From JBBRGK01 sp036741355 (GTDB taxonomy: Bacteria; Chloroflexota; Dehalococcoidia; CAUJGQ01): 64,000 bases of DNA. The translations under genes were made by a program, and so were the position numbers. Positions 58,542-64,000 of this stretch are shown here, one piece after another (within the stretch, counting starts at the first letter, position 1; the number at the start of each line of letters is the position of its first letter). Under the pieces are notes generated by a model. That model was not told the DNA's origin, ran no database searches, and saw nothing but the letters and a program-made list of their open reading frames with translations. The stretch is taken from contig DAINSK010000001.1 in the NCBI GenBank assembly GCA_036741355.1, positions 124,001 to 188,000 of the forward strand, written 5' to 3'.

Positions 58542-59947
58542 AGATGAACGACGAGTGGCTGCACGACCGCCGCGTAGCGGTGCTGGGACTCGGCATCGAG
58601 GGCCGCGACCTCAGCCGCTTTCTTGCGGCGCGCGGCGCGCGGCTCATCGTATTCGATACCCGGTCGCGTAACGCGGTGGCCGCTGGCGCGGCCGAGTTGG
58701 AGGCGCTGGGCGCGGAGGTACGACTCGGCCCTATTCCCGTAGACGCCGCCGACGGCTGTGATGCGATCTACGTCTCGCAGAGCGTGCTGCTTCATCGAGA
58801 GCCGCTGGTCCTGCGGGCACGGGCCACCGGAAAGCCGGTTCGATCGAGGCAGACCGAGTTCTTCGAGCGCTGGCCGGGGCCCATCGCCGCGATCACCGGC
58901 AGCAGCGGCAAGACGACCACCACGTCCCTCGTGCAGGCGGGGTTCGCGGCGGCGGGAGTGCCGCATATCGTCGGGGGCAACATCGGCGGCTCGCTGCTTG
59001 GACAACTCGACGCCGCGGCGCCGAACTGCTGGGCGGTGCTTGAAGTCAGCCACACGCAACTGCAGCTGTTCGAACGTGGACCAGACATCGCCTGCGTTAC
59101 GAACGTGACGCCGAACCACCTCGACCAGTTCAGCTGGGACGAATACGTCGACCTCAAGCGAAACCTCGTTCGACACCAGTCGCGCAGAGACGTCGCCGTT
59201 TTGAACGCCACCAACCCGGATGCCGCTCGTCTGGCCTTCGATACACAGGCAAAGAAGGTTTGGTTTAACGCCGACGTGCCAGGCGAGGACTCTTGCTTTG
59301 TGAGCGACGAACAGTTAGTTTTGCGCACCGCTGATGCCACGACCGCATTTGTGACCCTCGGGGAAGTTCCATTGAGGGGCAGACACAACGTCGAGAATGT
59401 GCTCGCTGCAGCTGCGGTAACAGCGTCCGCCCGGATTCCGCCGACAATATTTGGCGATGCGGTAAGGAGCTTCAAACCGGTGCCGCACCGCTTGGAGTAC
59501 GTTGCCAACGTCGATGGCGCCGCCTGGTACAACGACAGCATCGCCACTTCGCCCGAGCGGACGCTTGCCGGACTGCGCTCGTTCGAAGAGCCGCTAGTAT
59601 TGCTGCTCGGTGGACGTGAGAAGAACCTACCATTGGATGAATTAGCCGAGGAAGTTCACAAGCGTGTACGTGCTGTTATCTGCTTCGGAGAGGCCGCGGG
59701 GCTGCTGGCCGGCGCGATCGAGCGGCAGGAAGCAAACGGCGCGCCCCGCGCACAGGTGCAGCGTGTGAAAACGCTCGATGAAGCCGTATCGATGGCGCGA
59801 AGCTGGTCACAACCCGGCGACGTCGTGCTGCTGTCGCCGGCCTGCACGAGCTTTGACGCCTATCCAAATTTCGAGCGCCGCGGCGAAGAGTTTCGCAGGC
59901 TCGTGCTGAATGAGGCACGGAAGGTAGGTGCGCCATCGCAGCTGTAG
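58538..59947 (+). CDS. murD: UDP-N-acetylmuramoylalanine--D-glutamate ligase
   Basis: MurD adds D-glutamate to UDP-MurNAc-alanine in the cytoplasm. The 469-residue Mur ligase has an N-terminal UDP-binding domain (VAVLGLGIEGRDLSRFL), the ATP loop AITGSSGKTTTTSLV, the LEVSHTQLQLF region, NVTPNHLDQF, and in the C-terminal domain PHRLEYVANVDGAAWYNDSIATSPE and LLGGREKNLPL. The start is GTG 58538, or ATG 58544. The end overlaps the probable start of ftsW. Confidence 0.95.
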   Translation: MKMNDEWLHDRRVAVLGLGIEGRDLSRFLAARGARLIVFDTRSRNAVAAGAAELEALGAEVRLGPIPVDAADGCDAIYVSQSVLLHREPLVLRARATGKPVRSRQTEFFERWPGPIAAITGSSGKTTTTSLVQAGFAAAGVPHIVGGNIGGSLLGQLDAAAPNCWAVLEVSHTQLQLFERGPDIACVTNVTPNHLDQFSWDEYVDLKRNLVRHQSRRDVAVLNATNPDAARLAFDTQAKKVWFNADVPGEDSCFVSDEQLVLRTADATTAFVTLGEVPLRGRHNVENVLAAAAVTASARIPPTIFGDAVRSFKPVPHRLEYVANVDGAAWYNDSIATSPERTLAGLRSFEEPLVLLLGGREKNLPLDELAEEVHKRVRAVICFGEAAGLLAGAIERQEANGAPRAQVQRVKTLDEAVSMARSWSQPGDVVLLSPACTSFDAYPNFERRGEEFRRLVLNEARKVGAPSQL

Positions 59948-61173
59948 CCCGCGGGCGGCGAAACTATGCCGGACGGCCCGATTACTGGATCCTCGCGCTC
60001 GCGATCATCCTTACGGGCATAGGGCTGTTGGCGGTATACAGCGCCAGCTTTGCGATCGGCTATTCCGACTTTCACAACGTCAACTACTTTATTACAAAGC
60101 AGTCGATCAGCGCCGTCGCCGGAATCGCGCTGCTGTTGATTTTCCAGCGTGTCCCGTACGACTACTTGCGGCGCTACAGCCCGCTGATCATGCTCTTCTC
60201 CCTGGTGTCGCTGCTAATCGTCTTGTTGCCGCACTTCGGCGTCCGCAGCAATGGCGCAAATCGCTGGATCGCCATCGGACCGCTTCCACCACTGGAGCCG
60301 AGTGAGTTCGCAAAGCTGGCGATGGTGATCTACATATCCGCGTGGTTGGCGGCCAAGGGCGACCACGTCAAGCAGTTCTCGCTGGGCGTCGTTCCGTTCG
60401 TCATGATGGTGGGGCTGGTGGGCGGCCTGATCCTGCTCGAACCCGACTTCGGCACGGCGATCGTAATTACGCTGACGACGATGACGATGTTCTTCGTCGC
60501 GGGTGCGGCGCTGCCGCACGTGCTGACCTTGCTGCTATCGGGTGTAGCCGGCGCAGGCTTGATGATCTCGGTGGAGGGCTATCAGTCGGCACGCTTGACT
60601 TCATTCCTATCGCCCGAAAAGGACCCCGCCGGAACCGGTTTCCACATCCTGCAACTGCTGATCGCGCTTGGGAGCGGCGGCATCCATGGTTTGGGGTTGG
60701 GCGCAAGCAGGCAGAAATTCTTCTATGTTCCTGGCGCCCACACCGACGGCATTTTTGCCATTATCGGCGAGGAGATGGGCCTGATCGGCGGGCTGGTTGT
60801 CATCTTCCTGTTTGCCGGGCTCGTTTACCGCGGCTTTCGCGCCGGGGTAAAATCACCCGATAAGTTCGCCTTCCTGCTCGCCGTCGGCATCACCTGCTGG
60901 ATCGGATACCAAGCCGTGATCAACATCGGAGGGATCACGCGCTCGATTCCGATGTCCGGAATCCCGCTGCCGCTGGTGAGTTACGGTGGTTCTGCGCTGA
61001 TTGCAACGTTGGCCGCCATCGGCGTGCTGTTGAACGTATCGCGCCATTTAGGTGAGGCCGGCGTTATGGAACGCGAACGGTCGGGAGGCGCGGTGCCCGG
61101 CGGCCGCCGTGTAAGGTCCGAACCGCGAAATAGATCCAGGAAGCGCCGGCTGATCGGCCGGGGACGAAAATGA
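59935..61173 (+). CDS. ftsW: Septal peptidoglycan glycosyltransferase FtsW
   Basis: A SEDS-family polymerase of about 400 residues with ten membrane helices. RPDYWILALAIILTGIGLL begins helix 1, and FTSFL-like loop, ALGSGGIHGLGLGASRQK and the closing MSGIPLPLVSYGGSALI are diagnostic. The N-terminal homology starts before the first standard start codon (TTG 60028, in helix 1), and an in-frame stop lies at 59911. Between them there is no ATG, GTG or TTG. I place the start at ATC 59935, behind AAGGTAGGTG, as the best guess. A one-base error near 59928-59970, which would join a GTG at 59928 to this frame, is the alternative. Confidence 0.85.
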   Translation: MAAVARGRRNYAGRPDYWILALAIILTGIGLLAVYSASFAIGYSDFHNVNYFITKQSISAVAGIALLLIFQRVPYDYLRRYSPLIMLFSLVSLLIVLLPHFGVRSNGANRWIAIGPLPPLEPSEFAKLAMVIYISAWLAAKGDHVKQFSLGVVPFVMMVGLVGGLILLEPDFGTAIVITLTTMTMFFVAGAALPHVLTLLLSGVAGAGLMISVEGYQSARLTSFLSPEKDPAGTGFHILQLLIALGSGGIHGLGLGASRQKFFYVPGAHTDGIFAIIGEEMGLIGGLVVIFLFAGLVYRGFRAGVKSPDKFAFLLAVGITCWIGYQAVINIGGITRSIPMSGIPLPLVSYGGSALIATLAAIGVLLNVSRHLGEAGVMERERSGGAVPGGRRVRSEPRNRSRKRRLIGRGRK

Positions 61174-62261
61174 GAGTGTTGCTCACCGGTGGCGGAACGG
61201 GAGGACACGTATACCCGGCGCTCAGCGTCGCCGAAGTGCTCCCCGAACGCGCCGGAGGCGAACAGATCGAGTTCCTGTTTGTTGGCACGACCCGCGGCGA
61301 CGTCGAGCGGCTGGTTACGAGGGCGGGAATGGCCTTTACGTCCGTAGATGCTGCACCGGTTCGCGGTCGAGGACCAATCGCGCTGATCGGGGCCGTCTGG
61401 CGAATCAGCGCCGGGTTTGTGCAGTCGTGGCGCATCCTCGGAAAGTTCCGTCCGGGTGTCGTCCTCGCGACAGGCGGCTACGCGAGCGTGCCGGTTTCGG
61501 TCGCGGCGTGGCTGCGTCGCATCCCGCTGGTCGTGTATCTTCCGGATGTCTATCCCGGGTTGGCGGTGCGTTTGCTGGTTCGACTGGCAAGGCGCGTGGC
61601 GACGACGACGGACGGGGCAAAAAAGTATCTCCCGCCGAGCAAGACCGTCGTGACCGGGTATCCGGTTCGCGCCGAATTCTGGAGTCAAAACCGCAACGCC
61701 GCGCGTATACGTTTCGGCTTCGACGAGAAGACGCCTGTGTTGCTCGTCACGGGGGCAACACAAGGTTCGATGGCGTTGAACACGGCCGTGATTGACGCTT
61801 TGCCGAGGCTGCTCTGTGATTGCGCTATTCTGCATCAGACAGGGCTCTCCGGAATAGGCGCGGCTCGTGCCGCCGCTGCGCGGCTACCCTTTGAATCCCG
61901 CGAGAGGTATCAGCCCGTCGCCTATCTGGACGACATGCCGGCTGCGATGGCCGCCGCTGACCTGGCCGTGATGCGTTCTGGCGCCTCGTCCCTGGCTGAG
62001 CCGCCTGCCGCGGGCCTGCCGGCTATTCTCGTTCCCGGCAGCTTTGCCGGCGCCCACCAGCGGCATAACGCTTCGTACATGGCCTCACGCGGCGCCGCGG
62101 TAATTCTCGCGGAGAAACGATTGTGCGAGCTTGGGGACCTCGCCGTCGCCCTTCTGACCGACAAAGATCGGCTCGCGAACATGAAAGCAGCTGCGACGGC
62201 GCTTGCCCGACCTGACGCTGCCCTTCGGATCGCCGACGTCGTGCTCGAGGCGGTCGCCTAA
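61170..62261 (+). CDS. murG: UDP-GlcNAc--undecaprenyl-pyrophosphoryl-MurNAc-pentapeptide GlcNAc transferase
   Basis: MurG makes lipid II at the inner face of the membrane. The 363-residue GT-B enzyme begins with LLTGGGTGGHVYPALSVAE (donor-binding loop 1), then GGYASVPVSVAAW, and loops of the C-terminal Rossmann fold including VTGATQGSMALN, MRSGASSLAEPPAAGLPAIL and FAGAHQRHNA. Its ATG overlaps the ftsW stop by four bases, and its TAA shares one base with the murC ATG. Confidence 0.96.
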   Translation: MRVLLTGGGTGGHVYPALSVAEVLPERAGGEQIEFLFVGTTRGDVERLVTRAGMAFTSVDAAPVRGRGPIALIGAVWRISAGFVQSWRILGKFRPGVVLATGGYASVPVSVAAWLRRIPLVVYLPDVYPGLAVRLLVRLARRVATTTDGAKKYLPPSKTVVTGYPVRAEFWSQNRNAARIRFGFDEKTPVLLVTGATQGSMALNTAVIDALPRLLCDCAILHQTGLSGIGAARAAAARLPFESRERYQPVAYLDDMPAAMAAADLAVMRSGASSLAEPPAAGLPAILVPGSFAGAHQRHNASYMASRGAAVILAEKRLCELGDLAVALLTDKDRLANMKAAATALARPDAALRIADVVLEAVA

Positions 62262-63661
62262 TGGTGGAACGGCGCATCGAGCTTTCACGCCTCAAGCGCG
62301 TACACCTGGTCGGGATCGGCGGCATGCACATGTCGGCGATCGCCAGCATTTTGTTGTCGGGCGGTGTGACCGTAACCGGATCCGATATCGCTCCATCGCC
62401 ATTCACCGAGCGGTTGGAGCGCGAAGGCGCCACCGTCTACCCGAGGCACGACGCGGCTAATCTGGGCGATCCCGACCTCGTGGTCGCGACGGTCGCTGCA
62501 AAGGAGACAAACCCCGAAATCCTCGCGGCGCGGGAACGAAAGATCCCGGTGGTAATCCGCGCGGAAATGGTCGCGGCACTCATGGAGGGACGGATCGCCG
62601 TGTGCGTCGCCGGAACCCATGGCAAGACCACGACATCGAGCTTGCTTGCCTACGCGCTTCGCGAGGCCGGTCGTGACCCAACCTACCTGCTCGGCGGCGA
62701 CTCGGTGGATCTGGGCCGCAACGCTGCCCCCGGTAACGGACCTGAGATCGTGGTTGAAGCCGACGAATATGCGGAGGCGTTCCTGCACTACTCGCCAGAC
62801 ATCGCACTCGTCACCAACGTCGAGGTGGACCATCTCGACTACTACCGCACCGAAGAACGACTTTTCGGTGCGTTTGCCGCCTTTATGGCACGGGTGCGAC
62901 CCGATGGGACGCTGATCGTGTGCGCCGACAGTCCGCGACTGGTCGAACTAGTCGAGCGCTCGACGAACGGGTCGCAGCCGCCTGTTCGAGCACGGATAGA
63001 GTCGTATGCGCTGGATCGGGTGGCTGACTGGACGGCGCGCATCGTGGAGGGCGGTGCACACCAGGTGTTTTCGGTGGAGCGAGAAGGACAGCCCTTTGGA
63101 GTTTTCACGACGCCGCTGGCGGGCCGCCACAATGTCAGTAACTGCCTGGGTGCCATTGCCACGCTGCACACGTTGGGCATTGACCTACCCGACATGCAAC
63201 GGACCATCGCGGGGTTCCATGGTGCTCGGCGGCGGTTCGAGCACGTCGGCGAGGTAAGAGGCGTTACGATCATGGACGACTACGCCCACCATCCCACCGA
63301 GATCGCCGTGAATATTGCAGCCGCGCGTGACCGCTTTCCTGGACGCCGGTTGGTGATCGTCTTTCAACCGCACACGTTCAGCCGGACCAGTTACCTATTC
63401 GACGGTTTCCGTTCCTGCTTCGACGGCGCGGATAAGGTTCTGCTGCTGCAGACGTATGCCGCGCGTGAGAACGCAGGTGCCGGCATGGATGCGCACCAGC
63501 TTGCGGACGCCATGTCGCCACGGCCGGATGTCGCGGAGGATCTCAATGAAGCAGTTAGCTGGCTGGGAGCCAACACCCGACGTGGGGACGTCGTATTCAC
63601 AATGGGGGCCGGCACCGTTGACGCGGTCGGAAAAGCATTCACAGGGTCGGCGCCGGTATGA
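62261..63661 (+). CDS. murC: UDP-N-acetylmuramate--L-alanine ligase
   Basis: MurC starts the stem peptide by adding L-alanine. The 466-residue protein has the MurC N-terminus LVGIGGMHMSAIASILL, the ATP loop AGTHGKTTTSSLLAYAL, VEADEYAEAFLHY, TNVEVDHLDYY, and the C-terminal VTIMDDYAHHPTEIAV and FQPHTFSRTSYL. Its stop overlaps the murB ATG (ATGA). Confidence 0.96.
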   Translation: MVERRIELSRLKRVHLVGIGGMHMSAIASILLSGGVTVTGSDIAPSPFTERLEREGATVYPRHDAANLGDPDLVVATVAAKETNPEILAARERKIPVVIRAEMVAALMEGRIAVCVAGTHGKTTTSSLLAYALREAGRDPTYLLGGDSVDLGRNAAPGNGPEIVVEADEYAEAFLHYSPDIALVTNVEVDHLDYYRTEERLFGAFAAFMARVRPDGTLIVCADSPRLVELVERSTNGSQPPVRARIESYALDRVADWTARIVEGGAHQVFSVEREGQPFGVFTTPLAGRHNVSNCLGAIATLHTLGIDLPDMQRTIAGFHGARRRFEHVGEVRGVTIMDDYAHHPTEIAVNIAAARDRFPGRRLVIVFQPHTFSRTSYLFDGFRSCFDGADKVLLLQTYAARENAGAGMDAHQLADAMSPRPDVAEDLNEAVSWLGANTRRGDVVFTMGAGTVDAVGKAFTGSAPV

Positions 63662-64000
63662 CGAAGATAGCCGCCGGCCGGCTCGACCGCCTGGCAAAAG
63701 AGCTGAACCCTCTTGGCGGTCTGCAGCGCGACGAGCCGTTGGCGCGGCACACGACCTTCGGCATCGGCGGTCCGGCCGACCTCTATTTCAAAGCGACCAG
63801 CAGCGACATACTGACTGCTGCTGCCCGGGCGGCGCGCCGCGCCGGCGTGCCGCACTTCGTGTTCGGCTCCGGCAGCAACATCCTGGTGGGAGACGCGGGA
63901 TGTCGCGGCCTCGTGATCGAGAACGACGCTAAACAGATCGAAGGGCCGACACCCGACGGGCACGGTCAAGGATGCGTCCGGGGTGAGAGCGGCGCCAGCT
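63658..64000 (+). CDS. murB: UDP-N-acetylenolpyruvoylglucosamine reductase, 5' part
   Basis: MurB reduces the enolpyruvyl group to form UDP-MurNAc. The visible 114 codons begin MTKIAAGRLDRLAKEL and contain the FAD motifs HTTFGIGGPADLYFKA and FGSGSNILVGDAGCRGLVIE. The gene is open to the window edge, so the substrate-binding and C-terminal parts are missing only because the sequence ends. It overlaps murC by four bases. Confidence 0.93.
   Translation, partial: MTKIAAGRLDRLAKELNPLGGLQRDEPLARHTTFGIGGPADLYFKATSSDILTAAARAARRAGVPHFVFGSGSNILVGDAGCRGLVIENDAKQIEGPTPDGHGQGCVRGESGAS

Overview
The window is 64 kb of GC-rich bacterial DNA (a metagenome-style scaffold, with one 100-N gap). I infer a Chloroflexota bacterium, with moderate confidence. 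Supporting points are frequent GTG/TTG starts behind good Shine-Dalgarno sequences, a SufR-SufCBD-SufS-SufU iron-sulfur operon, a SecD-SecF fusion, lipoproteins with no sign of outer-membrane genes, a bacterial HerA/NurA pair and a dcw wall/division cluster. A phylogeny would be needed to settle the class.

Layout. 1-5.8 kb (minus strand): lpd-pdhA-pdhB of pyruvate dehydrogenase behind a clear sigma70-type promoter, then trpS and an OmpR-type response regulator. 6-12.9 kb (plus): sufR followed by sufC, sufB, sufD, a Rieske ferredoxin, sufS, sufU and sufT, one complete Fe-S assembly operon with a candidate SufR operator and a strong internal hairpin. 13-22.5 kb: two tiny unlisted genes (a 27-aa Lys/Gly peptide and a 59-aa zinc ribbon), mobA, then coxG-coxS-coxM of a molybdenum hydroxylase with no large subunit, followed by a five-gene branched-chain-amino-acid-type ABC importer whose binding-protein gene carries a frameshift.

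22.5-37.5 kb is mixed housekeeping and accessory DNA: tRNA-His, tRNA-Arg, a CsbD-like stress protein, a NYN-domain protein, a single-domain response regulator, two ferredoxins facing each other, an HIT / Gfo-Idh / ArsA operon, a DehI-like dehalogenase, a DinB-like protein, a D-2-hydroxyacid dehydrogenase, a phosphoribosyltransferase with an attenuator-like leader, a VOC protein, a large lipoprotein joining a binding-protein-like domain to a CapA domain, and small membrane and HTH proteins. 37.9-44.6 kb: selB, a repeat array containing the assembly gap, then a nurA / HAS-barrel / herA operon, a Uma2 gene with a damaged active site, and a decayed second copy of the herA 3' end.

44.6-54 kb (minus): an expression and secretion operon, mog-trmD-rplS-priA-def-cca-yajC-secDF. 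54-64 kb (plus): the dcw cluster rsmH-ftsL-ftsI-mraY-murD-ftsW-murG-murC-murB, without murE or murF and cut by the window end inside murB.

Two repeat families stand out. One is a GTAC-rich element (TAGGCGTAGGGGTA core) found just upstream of coxS, selB and nurA and near the left end. The other is a GGCAGTC heptamer found directly behind the stop codons of three minus-strand genes. All identifications come from motif recognition by eye; no database search was run.
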